Shown here piece by piece: positions 43,892 through 53,959 of a DNA stretch of 64,000 nt. The position numbers and the translations under genes are program-made. The stretch is from Acinetobacter puyangensis (GTDB lineage Bacteria; Pseudomonadota; Gammaproteobacteria; Pseudomonadales; Moraxellaceae). Position 1 is the first letter of the stretch. The number at the start of each line of letters is the position of its first letter. A model generated the notes under the pieces. The model made no database searches. It saw only the letters and a list, made by a program, of their open reading frames with translations, and was not told the DNA's origin. The stretch lies in the NCBI RefSeq assembly GCF_900096995.1, contig NZ_OANT01000007.1, forward strand, positions 62,001 through 126,000. Reading direction: 5' to 3'.

Positions 43892-45571
43892 ATGCAAATT
43901 ACAACTCCTGATATTGGTGTAGATAAGGCAGTCGTTGCGGAAATTTTGGTGAGTGTGGGCGATACGATTCAGGAAAATGACAGCATTGTCCTACTTGAAT
44001 CGGATAAGGCCTCGGTAGAAGTACCCAGTACTGCGGCTGGGGTGGTAAAAGCCATTCTGGTTAAGCAGGGCGATGATGTGACAGAGGGTACTGTACTGAT
44101 TGAGCTTGACTCAGAAGCATCAGCATCAAATGCCGAACAAGAGAAAGCGACTGATCCATCAGCCGAGCAAACCGCAGAACCTGTTAAATCAGAATCTCCA
44201 GCAGATGCAGCGCCAGAAAAAACCGAATCGAAAGAGCAGCCACAAACCACTGGTGAAACACAGGAAGTTGAATTAAAAGTTCCTGATATTGGTGTAGAAA
44301 AGGCGGCAATCGCTGAAATTCTGATACAGGTCGGCGATCAGATTGCCGTCGATGATAGTGTTGTTGTTGCCGAATCAGATAAAGCGACTGTGGAAATTCC
44401 AAGTACTGTTGCCGGTGAAGTAACGTCTATCGCTGTGAAAGCAGGTGATATGGTTAAAGAAGGTACATTGCTGTTAACCGTTAAAACCGCAGGTGCTGCG
44501 TCTGCCAAGCCCGCTGTTGCCGAGAAATCGACTGTTACCGAAAAGCCAGCACCAGCAGCAGAAAAACCAGCGGCTGTTAAAGCTGATCCGGTGACAACGA
44601 CTGAAAAGCCTGCTACGCCAAGTTCTACAGATACTGCAAAACTAACCGATGAACAACAAGCTGCTAATGCCAAAGTTTATGCCGGTCCTGCGGTACGTCA
44701 GTTGGCACGGGAACTCGGCGTGCTACTTGCTGAAGTCAAGGCATCTGGTGAACATGGTCGAATCCTAAAAGATGATGTCTTTGCCTATGTGAAGACACGT
44801 CTTAGTCAACCGGCTGCAAAACAGACGGCTGCGCCTGTTGCTTCTGGCTTACCGCCATTACCGGATTTTTCTAGCTATGGTGGTGGTGAAGTCAAAGCCA
44901 TGACACGCTTACAGCAAGTGTCAGTGCCACAGCTTTCTTTAAATAACTTTATTCCACAAGTGACCCAATTTGATCTGGCAGATATTACTGCACTTGAAGC
45001 ATGGCGTGGTGAGCTCAAAGAAGGCTTTAAAAAACAGGGAATTGGTTTAACCATTCTGGCATTTATCGCCAAGGCAACTGCTTATCTGTTAAAAGAAGAA
45101 CCTTATTTTGCTGGACATCTTGCTGACGATCAAAAATCGGTGTTGCTACGCAATGAAATTCACATTGGCATTGCCGTGGCAACGCCAGATGGCTTAACTG
45201 TACCAGTACTGCGTAATCCTGATCAGAAATCGATTAAGCAAATTGCACAGGAACTCGGAGAGCTTAGCCAGAAAGCACGTGATAAAAAACTTTCCCCGAA
45301 AGATTTGCAAGGTGCAAACTTTACCATTACCAGTCTGGGCAGTATTGGTGGCACGGCCTTTACCCCACTGGTGAACTGGCCACAAGTTGCGATTCTGGGT
45401 TTATCGCCTGCAACCATGCAACCCGTATGGAATGGTAAGGATTTTGAGCCACGGTTGATGTTGCCATTGTCCTTATCCTATGATCATCGTGTGATTAATG
45501 GTGCAGATGCGGCACGTTTTACCCGCAAACTCACCCTGTTATTAAAAGATATTCGTAATATTTTGCTTTAA
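43892..45571 (+). CDS. aceF: Pyruvate dehydrogenase E2 (dihydrolipoyl acetyltransferase)
   Basis: Core subunit that moves acetyl groups from E1 to CoA. The 559 residues hold two lipoyl domains, with lipoyl-lysines K39 (in ESDKASVEVPS) and K164 (in ESDKATVEIPS), two Ala/Pro/Lys-rich linkers, an E1/E3-binding domain (GPAVRQLARELGVLLAEV), and the catalytic domain with YDHRVINGADAARF. E. coli has three lipoyl domains; two is common in Acinetobacter and pseudomonads. The ATG at 43892 follows GGAGG-like sequence; a longer frame from 43814 overlaps aceE and is not used. Confidence 0.97.
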   Translation: MQITTPDIGVDKAVVAEILVSVGDTIQENDSIVLLESDKASVEVPSTAAGVVKAILVKQGDDVTEGTVLIELDSEASASNAEQEKATDPSAEQTAEPVKSESPADAAPEKTESKEQPQTTGETQEVELKVPDIGVEKAAIAEILIQVGDQIAVDDSVVVAESDKATVEIPSTVAGEVTSIAVKAGDMVKEGTLLLTVKTAGAASAKPAVAEKSTVTEKPAPAAEKPAAVKADPVTTTEKPATPSSTDTAKLTDEQQAANAKVYAGPAVRQLARELGVLLAEVKASGEHGRILKDDVFAYVKTRLSQPAAKQTAAPVASGLPPLPDFSSYGGGEVKAMTRLQQVSVPQLSLNNFIPQVTQFDLADITALEAWRGELKEGFKKQGIGLTILAFIAKATAYLLKEEPYFAGHLADDQKSVLLRNEIHIGIAVATPDGLTVPVLRNPDQKSIKQIAQELGELSQKARDKKLSPKDLQGANFTITSLGSIGGTAFTPLVNWPQVAILGLSPATMQPVWNGKDFEPRLMLPLSLSYDHRVINGADAARFTRKLTLLLKDIRNILL

Positions 45572-45900
45572 CAGCCCTGCTTTAAAATTTTCTAATGCGT
45601 CGATTTTCATTCAGGAAATCGACGCATTTCTTTTTATACAGATAGATGAATTTTTACACTTTTATATCGTAAAGTATTGATTGGTTTTTTGAATCATTTT
45701 TTTAGATTAATCGTTTTCATGATTGATTAAGTTGGTTAGATGATTGATTCATAAATATAAATAAAAAATGTCAATATCTTACTGAAATACTAGGATTTTT
45801 TAATTTTGTGATAGAGTTGACAAACAATAAAAACAAGCATTGTATCTTTTTGTAAAGCCCCTTATGTTAAGTTCATTATCAATAACTTATCAGCATTCTT
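45572..45900. other. Intergenic region between aceF and MBL-fold gene
   Basis: Contains the aceF terminator and an AT-rich stretch with a consensus TTGACA at 45817-45822 and a poor -10 (TGTATC at 45841), likely the promoter of the next gene. No ORF is supported. Confidence 0.5.
45594..45633 (+). terminator. Terminator after aceF
   Basis: AATGCGTCGATTT and AAATCGACGCATT form a perfect 13-bp stem around a 9-base loop, followed by a T-rich tract. Confidence 0.92.
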
Positions 45901-46698
45901 ATGGCTTTGGATCGTACCACCTCTCAAATCTTATATGATGATGGGCAACATAAATGTATTGCGTTTACCAGTCTGGTTAAAGGTGAGGGTGTACAGGCCA
46001 ATCAATTTCTGATTATTCACGACAAACATGCCGCAGTGCTCGATCCAGGTGGTGACTTGACGTATACCCCACTGACATTGGAATTGAGTAAATATGTGCG
46101 GCTTAGCCAACTGGATTATGTAATTGCTTCCCATCAGGATCCTGACATTATTACCTCTATGCCAAGATGGTTGGTCTATACTCAGGCAAAAGTGGTGTCT
46201 TCCAAATTATGGGCACGTTTTCTACCACATTTAAACTCGGCATTCACCAGTGATCGTATTCAGGGCGGCTGGCTGGAACGTCTGATTGAATTACCGGATG
46301 AAGGCGGCATTATTCATTTAGGTGATAGTGTGATTAAAGCTGTGCCTGCCCATTTTTTACATTCGGTGGGTAATTTCCAGTTTTATGATCCAATTGCCAA
46401 GATTCTATTTTCTGGTGATATGGGCGCATCAATTGTATCGGACGCCAATGCTCCAATTACCGATTTTGAAGCGCATACGCACAAAATGCGTGCTTTTCAC
46501 CAGCGTTATATGTGTTCAAACCGAGTGATCCGGTTCTGGGTTAATATGGTACGGGAAATGGATATTGAAATGATTGTGCCGCAGCATGGCACACCTTTTA
46601 TTGGCAAAGACATGATCAATGAGTTTCTGAACTGGATTGAGCGACTGGAATGCGGCATTGATCTGTTTAATCAGAATTCCTATCGTTGTCCGAATTAA
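45901..46698 (+). CDS. MBL-fold protein of the oxygen-binding diiron (ODP) type
   Basis: A 265-residue metallo-beta-lactamase-fold protein. Likely metal ligands are in ASHQDPDII (H-x-D-x-D), the HFLHSVGNFQFYD histidine, LFSGDMGAS and the C-terminal IVPQHGTPFIG. The ligand pattern follows the diiron flavodiiron branch, H-x-E/D-x-D, not the zinc HxHxDH type. The flavodoxin domain of flavodiiron oxygen or NO reductases is missing, so it may be a stand-alone oxygen-binding or reducing module. It lies alone between aceF and guaB. Confidence 0.8.
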   Translation: MALDRTTSQILYDDGQHKCIAFTSLVKGEGVQANQFLIIHDKHAAVLDPGGDLTYTPLTLELSKYVRLSQLDYVIASHQDPDIITSMPRWLVYTQAKVVSSKLWARFLPHLNSAFTSDRIQGGWLERLIELPDEGGIIHLGDSVIKAVPAHFLHSVGNFQFYDPIAKILFSGDMGASIVSDANAPITDFEAHTHKMRAFHQRYMCSNRVIRFWVNMVREMDIEMIVPQHGTPFIGKDMINEFLNWIERLECGIDLFNQNSYRCPN

Positions 46699-46893
46699 TT
46701 CTGAATAGATGCTAAGCTTTACTTTAAAAATCATGGGTTGGTCTGTGTGAATGCGCAGATCAGCCTATTTTTATTAAAATAAACATGGTATAAAAATGCG
46801 TCTGACTGTGATGAAGATAACAAGATTTTTGTGCTGATGTCATTTATGTAAAAATAAGCACAAGAAAAAATGAAATTTAGTGTGAAATTTGTT

Positions 46894-46899
46894 TATAAT
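46894..46899 (+). promoter_or_regulatory. -10 box of the guaB promoter
   Basis: A perfect TATAAT 30 bp before the guaB ATG, followed by GCGCAC at the expected transcription start. The -35 region (TGAAAT, 17 bases upstream) is weak. Confidence 0.55.
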
Positions 46900-46901
46900 A
46901 G

Positions 46902-48395
<1,494 letters not shown>

Positions 48396-48425
48396 TTAAT
48401 GGCAACTAAAGCATAAAATAAATCA

Positions 48426-48456
48426 ACAGCTGTCCATGATGGATGGCTGTTTTTTA
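48426..48456 (+). terminator. Terminator after guaB
   Basis: ACAGC..TCCA and TGGA..GCTGT form a stem interrupted by a 2-base mismatch and followed by six T residues. Confidence 0.85.
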
Positions 48457-48508
48457 TTGTAGAATGAAAAGATTCGACAATATTGTAATTTGATACAGAG
48501 AACATAAT

Positions 48509-49852
48509 ATGAGTTATTTTGGTACCGATGGTATTCGCGGAAAATTTGGACAGAAACCCATCACGCCAGAATTTGCCCTCAAACTGGGATTTGCTGCGGG
48601 TAGTGTATTAAAACGTGTCTATCCCAAGAAAAAACCGATTGTGGTTTTAGGTAAAGATACCCGTCTATCCGGTTATATTCTGGAATCGGCTTTACAGGCA
48701 GGTTTGAATTCCGCCGGTGTTTATGTGCATTTACTGGGGCCGTTGCCAACACCTGCAATTGCGCATTTAACCCGTGCCTTACATGCCAATGCTGGGATTG
48801 TCATTTCCGCTTCACACAATCCATATTTCGATAATGGCATTAAGTTTTTCTCCAGTGAAGGGAAAAAACTACCTGATGAATTACAAGAAGCGATTAATGC
48901 CGAATTAGAAAAAGATATTGTCATTCATGAGCCTGACCAACTCGGTAAAAGTTTCAGGGTTGATGACGCACAAGGGCGTTATATTGAATTTTGTAAATCC
49001 ACTTTTCCCTATCATTTAAATTTACAGGACTATACCATTGTCGTGGATTGTGCCAATGGTGCAGCTTATAATGTTGGTCCTGCGGTTTTTCGTGAACTAG
49101 GGGCAAAAGTTATTACGATTTTTGATACCCCGAATGGTCTTAATATTAATGATGGCTGTGGTTCGACCCATCCCGAAAATTTACAAAAAGCCGTGATCAG
49201 ACATCAGGCCGATCTTGGCATTGCCTTTGATGGTGATGCAGATCGTGTGGTGTTAGTGGATAAACATGGCAAATTGATTGATGGCGACCATATCCTGTAT
49301 ATCCTTGCCACCAAAGCTCGAAAGAAACCTGCCGGAATCGCAGGTACCTTAATGACCAATATGGCATTGGAGCTTGCGCTGGCGCAAGCAGATGTACCTT
49401 TTGTCCGTGCCAAAGTTGGTGATCGTTATGTATTACAAGCTTTAGAAGAAAATGGCTGGCTGCTTGGCGGCGAACCCTCAGGGCATATCTTGACACTGGA
49501 TAAAAGCACCACAGGGGATGCCATCATTTCTGCCTTACAGGTATTGCGTGTGATGGTTGAAAAACAACTGGCGCTGGATGAATTGGTGGCAGATTTTAAA
49601 TTATTCCCACAAGTGCTTGAAAATGTTCGACTGGAACATATGATCGACCCGTATGCAGATGCCTTACTGGTTGACGAATTTGCCAAAGCAGAACAGCAGT
49701 TGAAAGGTCGTGGACGGTTGCTGATTCGTAAATCTGGTACAGAACCTGTGATCCGGGTGATGGTAGAAGGTGATCAGTTTGAAGAAGTACAGAAGTTGGC
49801 AAAACATCTTGCCAGTGTTATTCGCCAAAGTGCTGTAATTTCTGAAGAATAA
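48509..49852 (+). CDS. glmM: Phosphoglucosamine mutase
   Basis: Isomerises glucosamine-6-phosphate to glucosamine-1-phosphate for UDP-GlcNAc synthesis, feeding MurG, MurC and LpxC substrates. The 447-residue chain has [11 protein letters not shown], the phosphoserine loop [15 protein letters not shown] with S102 as in E. coli, the metal site DGDADRVV, and the sugar-binding [22 protein letters not shown] at the end binds phosphate. pdxH starts 12 bp later, so the two are probably co-transcribed. Confidence 0.97.
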   Translation: MSYFGTDGIRGKFGQKPITPEFALKLGFAAGSVLKRVYPKKKPIVVLGKDTRLSGYILESALQAGLNSAGVYVHLLGPLPTPAIAHLTRALHANAGIVISASHNPYFDNGIKFFSSEGKKLPDELQEAINAELEKDIVIHEPDQLGKSFRVDDAQGRYIEFCKSTFPYHLNLQDYTIVVDCANGAAYNVGPAVFRELGAKVITIFDTPNGLNINDGCGSTHPENLQKAVIRHQADLGIAFDGDADRVVLVDKHGKLIDGDHILYILATKARKKPAGIAGTLMTNMALELALAQADVPFVRAKVGDRYVLQALEENGWLLGGEPSGHILTLDKSTTGDAIISALQVLRVMVEKQLALDELVADFKLFPQVLENVRLEHMIDPYADALLVDEFAKAEQQLKGRGRLLIRKSGTEPVIRVMVEGDQFEEVQKLAKHLASVIRQSAVISEE

Positions 49853-49864
49853 AAGGATAAAATC

Positions 49865-50521
49865 ATGAGTGATGTGATCAAAGATTTAAGTGAATTACGA
49901 TTAAATTATCAACGTGCCGAACTGCATGAAGATCAGATAGCGACACATCCTCATACACAGTTCTTAAACTGGTTTAATCTGGCATTAACCACCAATTTAC
50001 CAGAACCCTATGCCATGTCGGTTGCGACTGCCAGTGCAACAGGGGTGCCGCATGTGCGTACTTTATTATTGCGTGGCGCTACCGAACAGGGTTATGACTT
50101 TTATAGTAATTACGACAGTTTAAAAGGTCATGATCTGGCACAGAATCCTCAGGCACAATTATTGTTTTACTGGGCAGGGTTGGAACAACAGGTGCGTATT
50201 TCCGGACGAGTTGAAAAAATTTCGCTGGAAGAATCGACAGATTATTATCATAAACGACCGCATGATAGCCAGATTGCAGCGCACGTCAGTACCCCGCAAA
50301 GTGGTGTGATTGAAAGCCGTGAAGCGTTGCAGCAACGTTTTGATGCGACCTTTGCACAACTTCAACATACTCATCCATTACCCAAACCGGATTTTTGGGG
50401 TGGCTATCGCTTGATCCCGGACTATTATGAATTCTGGCAAGGTCGTCCGAATCGCTTGCATGACCGCATTAGCTATACGCAACAAGATGGTCAGTGGATC
50501 ATTCAACGTTTGATGCCTTGA
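49865..50521 (+). CDS. pdxH: Pyridoxine/pyridoxamine 5'-phosphate oxidase
   Basis: FMN-dependent oxidase that makes pyridoxal phosphate. The 218-residue chain shows the substrate-binding start LRLNYQRAELHEDQI, the FMN segment PHVRTLLLRGATEQGYDFYSNYDS, and the C-terminal signature PDYYEFWQGRPNRLHDRISY. All are intact and of normal length. AAAGGATAAAATC precedes the ATG. Confidence 0.97.
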   Translation: MSDVIKDLSELRLNYQRAELHEDQIATHPHTQFLNWFNLALTTNLPEPYAMSVATASATGVPHVRTLLLRGATEQGYDFYSNYDSLKGHDLAQNPQAQLLFYWAGLEQQVRISGRVEKISLEESTDYYHKRPHDSQIAAHVSTPQSGVIESREALQQRFDATFAQLQHTHPLPKPDFWGGYRLIPDYYEFWQGRPNRLHDRISYTQQDGQWIIQRLMP

Positions 50522-50533
50522 TCTAATATTTTG

Positions 50534-52246
50534 ATGATTTCTATGCTTTTACAGCAGCGCCCATTACAACAGCCGCTTGAACAATTTGGCTATTTGCAAT
50601 CGGATACACTGGCAAGGATTTTATCGGCACGTAATGTCGCAGCCGATCAATTGGCTTTACAGCTAAAATCCTTGTTAAGCCCTGATTTATTGGGGCTGCA
50701 AAAGGCCGTAGCGCTCATTGATCAGGCAATTGATGAACGCAAACAGATTTTAATTGTCGGTGATTACGATGCGGATGGTGCAACCAGTACTGCACTGATG
50801 ATATTGGCATTGCGGGATATGGGCGCACAAGTCAACTATATCGTGCCGGATCGTTTTAAATATGGTTATGGCTTAACGCCAGCAATTGCAGAGCTTGCCT
50901 ATCAGCGCTATCAACCCGATTTACTGATCACGGTGGATAATGGAATTTCCAGTCATGCCGGTGTGGAAACATGCCATGCCTTGGGGATGCAGGTCATTAT
51001 CACTGACCACCATTTAACCACCAAAGCCACACCACCGGCAGAAGCCGTGGTCAATCCCAATCAATTGGGTTGTCATTTTGCCAGCAAATCACTGGCGGGT
51101 GTCGGCGTAGCCTTTTATGTTCTGGCTCGTCTGGCCACCTTACGGCAGCAACAGGGTAAATCCACGACCAAACTCAGCCAATATCTGGATTTGGTTGCAC
51201 TAGGTACAGTGGCAGATGTCGCAAAACTGGATTTTAATAATCGTATTCTGGTGCAGGCAGGGCTGGAAAAAATTCGTTGTGGACAATGCCGTGCGGGTAT
51301 TTTGGCACTGCTTGAGATTGCAGGAAAGAACCCTGCCCAATTACAGGCACAGGATTTTGGCTTTGTATTGGGGCCACGGATTAATGCCGCAGGGCGTATG
51401 GACAGTATGCAAATCGGCATTGAATGTTTACTGGCACCCGATTTAACTACGGCTTATCCGATTGCCTATCAACTGGATCGATTGAATGTTGAACGGCGAC
51501 AGGTTGAGCAAAGCATGCGTGAGCAGGCATTTGGATATTTGACTGAGCTACAGCTTGAACAGGAACGCATTCCCGAAGCATTGGTTTTATTTGAACCGGA
51601 ATGGCATCAGGGCGTGATTGGTATTGTCGCGGGCCGTTTAAAAGAACATTACCATCGACCCAGCATTGTTTTTGCGCTGGATGAAGATGGACAGCATTTA
51701 AAAGGATCAGCCCGTTCTATTGAAGGTATTCATATTCGCGATAGCATTGAGGCAGTGGCACAGCAGCATCCACATTTGGTTAAGTTTTTTGGTGGACATG
51801 CTGCAGCCGCAGGCTTAACCATTGAACAGCAATATTTTGATGCGTTTAAAACCCATTTTACTGCATTCATCGCACAGCATCATCCTGACGTTTTTACCGC
51901 CAGACTCTGGACAGATGGTGCTTTACAGGTTAAGGATTTTAGTCTGGATTTTCTTGCGCAGTTAGAACAGCTTGGTCCTTGGGGGCAAGGATTTGAAGCA
52001 CCAGTTTTTGAAGGTGTTTTTAATGTTGACGAGTTTCAGTGGCTTAAGGAACAGCATTTAAAACTCAAGTTAAAGCTCGATGATGGACGTTTATTGGACG
52101 CGATTGGTTTTAATTTTCGAGAGAAAGTGCAAACACATATCGGTGAAAAAGTGCATCTGGCGTTTAGTCTGGAAAAAAACGAATTTCGGGGGAAAACTCA
52201 TTTACAAATGAGAATACTTTATTTGAAAGTACTTGATTCTTTGTGA
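50534..52246 (+). CDS. recJ: Single-stranded-DNA exonuclease RecJ
   Basis: 5'-3' single-strand-specific exonuclease of recombination and mismatch repair. The 570-residue sequence shows the DHH-family motifs VGDYDADGATSTALMI and the DHH triad ITDHHLT (D158-H160), the DHHA1 motif KFFGGHAAAAGLT, and the C-terminal OB-fold. It begins at the ATG at 50534, just 12 bp after pdxH; a TTG directly before it and an ATG three codons later are alternatives, none with a clear ribosome site. Often recJ sits near dsbC or prfB, and here prfB is about 7.7 kb away with a pilus operon between. Confidence 0.95.
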   Translation: MISMLLQQRPLQQPLEQFGYLQSDTLARILSARNVAADQLALQLKSLLSPDLLGLQKAVALIDQAIDERKQILIVGDYDADGATSTALMILALRDMGAQVNYIVPDRFKYGYGLTPAIAELAYQRYQPDLLITVDNGISSHAGVETCHALGMQVIITDHHLTTKATPPAEAVVNPNQLGCHFASKSLAGVGVAFYVLARLATLRQQQGKSTTKLSQYLDLVALGTVADVAKLDFNNRILVQAGLEKIRCGQCRAGILALLEIAGKNPAQLQAQDFGFVLGPRINAAGRMDSMQIGIECLLAPDLTTAYPIAYQLDRLNVERRQVEQSMREQAFGYLTELQLEQERIPEALVLFEPEWHQGVIGIVAGRLKEHYHRPSIVFALDEDGQHLKGSARSIEGIHIRDSIEAVAQQHPHLVKFFGGHAAAAGLTIEQQYFDAFKTHFTAFIAQHHPDVFTARLWTDGALQVKDFSLDFLAQLEQLGPWGQGFEAPVFEGVFNVDEFQWLKEQHLKLKLKLDDGRLLDAIGFNFREKVQTHIGEKVHLAFSLEKNEFRGKTHLQMRILYLKVLDSL

Positions 52247-52666
52247 TTAAAAAATATACATGACATAAATTGTCAGAAATGGAAAAAATTAAGCTATTTT
52301 AAACATTTTATAATACATTATTTAAACCATAAATTAAGTTTAAATATAATCATTAATAAAAATAAAGAGTTATAATAATATTTGTAGGTTTTATATTTAA
52401 GTGATTGAAATATATATAAATTTTTTATTTTTAAATATGAATTATGAAGAAAATATGGATTGCGATGCTATATCCGTGGATAATGAATATTTTATCAATA
52501 TTATGAATAAAAAATATGAATAAAAGCTTGTGTCTATTGAAAAGTGTGATAGAGTGCGCATATTAATTGGGCGGTAGGTGAATTAAATCTACTGTACAAA
52601 AGAGAAAAAGCAATGTTGTCTATAAAACGATTGCTTTTTGGGTTTCATCATTTTTTAGGTTCATAT
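52247..52666. other. AT-rich upstream region of the pilus operon
   Basis: 420 bp that are very rich in A and T, with no ORF of note. A TTGAAA (52537-52542) and TATTAA (52561-52566), 18 bp apart, are a plausible promoter. The AT content would suit silencing by H-NS-like proteins, which is inference only. Confidence 0.5.
52537..52566 (+). promoter_or_regulatory. Possible promoter of the pilus operon
   Basis: TTGAAA and TATTAA separated by 18 bp, about 100 bp before the pilin start. The -10 match is moderate. Confidence 0.4.
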
Positions 52667-53134
52667 ATGAAAAACTTAATTACCGCAACGCTATTGGCAA
52701 CAACTGGATTATTTGCTGGACAAAGTTTCGCTGCTGATAAAACTGCATCGACAAATTTCCAAGTGAAAATTCAGGTTTTATCAACCTGTGAAATTAATGC
52801 AACAGATATTGATTTCGGTTCGGTAAATAGTAATACAGCAGTCGCAGATAAAACTGGTAATTTAAATGTCACTTGTACCAATCTAACCCCTTACAGTGTA
52901 GGCTTAAAAGGTAGTGGTAAAATGACACATCAGACAGATGGTACTGCCACTATTGACTATCAGTTATTTAAGGCTTCTGGTGATACTGCGCAATGGGACA
53001 ATGATAACAATCAATATTCTGCATCAGGTACAGGTGCTGTGCAAACCATTCCGGTTCTTGCCAAAGTATCTGGTTCAACCAATGTGCGAGCTGGTAACTA
53101 TGCCGATACAGTAACAGCTACTGTCACTTACTAA
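52667..53134 (+). CDS. Csu-type major pilin (spore coat U domain protein)
   Basis: A 155-residue secreted pilin. It has a signal peptide (MKNLITATLLATTGLFAGQ, then SFA-AD) and a single spore coat U domain: the FQVKIQVLSTCEIN strand with the first cysteine, TDIDFGSVNS, LNVTCTNLTPYSVGL and the C-terminal YADTVTATVTY. Acinetobacter CsuA/B has the same layout. The ATG at 52667 has AGGT six bases upstream; a longer frame from 52613 would precede the signal peptide with 18 residues and also has a possible ribosome site (GAGAAAA), so this is not fully settled. It is the first gene of the four-gene chaperone-usher operon. Confidence 0.88.
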   Translation: MKNLITATLLATTGLFAGQSFAADKTASTNFQVKIQVLSTCEINATDIDFGSVNSNTAVADKTGNLNVTCTNLTPYSVGLKGSGKMTHQTDGTATIDYQLFKASGDTAQWDNDNNQYSASGTGAVQTIPVLAKVSGSTNVRAGNYADTVTATVTY

Positions 53135-53178
53135 TTTTTGTTATCTTAAAGATATTCTTATTTTAAAAGGGTATCACC

Positions 53179-53928
53179 ATGAAAAATATGCCAAATTTAT
53201 CTCATTTTCGCAACATTTTTGCTATAGGGATGTTGGCATCTACTTTATTCGTGGCACAGGCGCATGCTGCAAGTTTGCAGGTTGCGCCTATTTTATTGGA
53301 ATTTAGCCCTCAGGAAAAAGTCAAGGAACTTTGGCTGACCAATACTGGCAATGACAGTATTCGGGCACAAGTAAGAGTAAATGCATGGACACAAACCAAT
53401 CATCAGGATGTTTTAACGACATCTAAAGATCTGATTGCCAGTCCGATGGTTTTGACTATTCCCGCTGGACAACGCCAACTGGTTCGTTTAATTCGTAATA
53501 TACCAACGACGAATACTTCAGAACAGGCTTATCGTTTAATTGTAGATGAGTTACCTGATCCGCAGAATACAGCACAAAGCGGGTTACAATTATTACTCAA
53601 ATATTCAATTCCTGTATTTTTTACTGTTTCTACTACCGGTGATTCTGAGCAAGGTATTACTTCGCTTAAAGAAATGAAATTTAGTTATACCGCATCCAAG
53701 TTAATGGCGACCAATCACTCTAATCATTACAAACGCTTTAGCCAACTATCCTATATTGATGCTCAAGGCAAGAAGACGCCAATTCAAATGGGATTGGTCG
53801 GCTATGTGCTAAGTGGGCAGACCATGCAGTGGGATATACCCAAACAAATCAATGTGGGTGCCGGTGGTCAATTTGTGGCAGTGGTCAATATGGATGTAAA
53901 CGCACAAAGTTTACCTTTATCCCCTTAA
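53179..53928 (+). CDS. Archaic-type fimbrial periplasmic chaperone (CsuC-like)
   Basis: A 249-residue periplasmic chaperone that delivers pilin subunits to the usher. It has a signal peptide (about 1-30, ending AQAHAAS) and two immunoglobulin-like domains; LQVAPILLEFSPQEKVKELWLTNTG opens the first, and VLTIPAGQRQLVRLIR is the G1-strand region that donates a strand to subunits. LLLKYSIPVFF precedes the second domain. AAAGGG precedes the ATG. The usher gene follows after about 30 bp. Confidence 0.92.
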   Translation: MKNMPNLSHFRNIFAIGMLASTLFVAQAHAASLQVAPILLEFSPQEKVKELWLTNTGNDSIRAQVRVNAWTQTNHQDVLTTSKDLIASPMVLTIPAGQRQLVRLIRNIPTTNTSEQAYRLIVDELPDPQNTAQSGLQLLLKYSIPVFFTVSTTGDSEQGITSLKEMKFSYTASKLMATNHSNHYKRFSQLSYIDAQGKKTPIQMGLVGYVLSGQTMQWDIPKQINVGAGGQFVAVVNMDVNAQSLPLSP

Positions 53929-53959
53929 AATAGAGAGATCTATAAGGAGCTGCTGGTCA

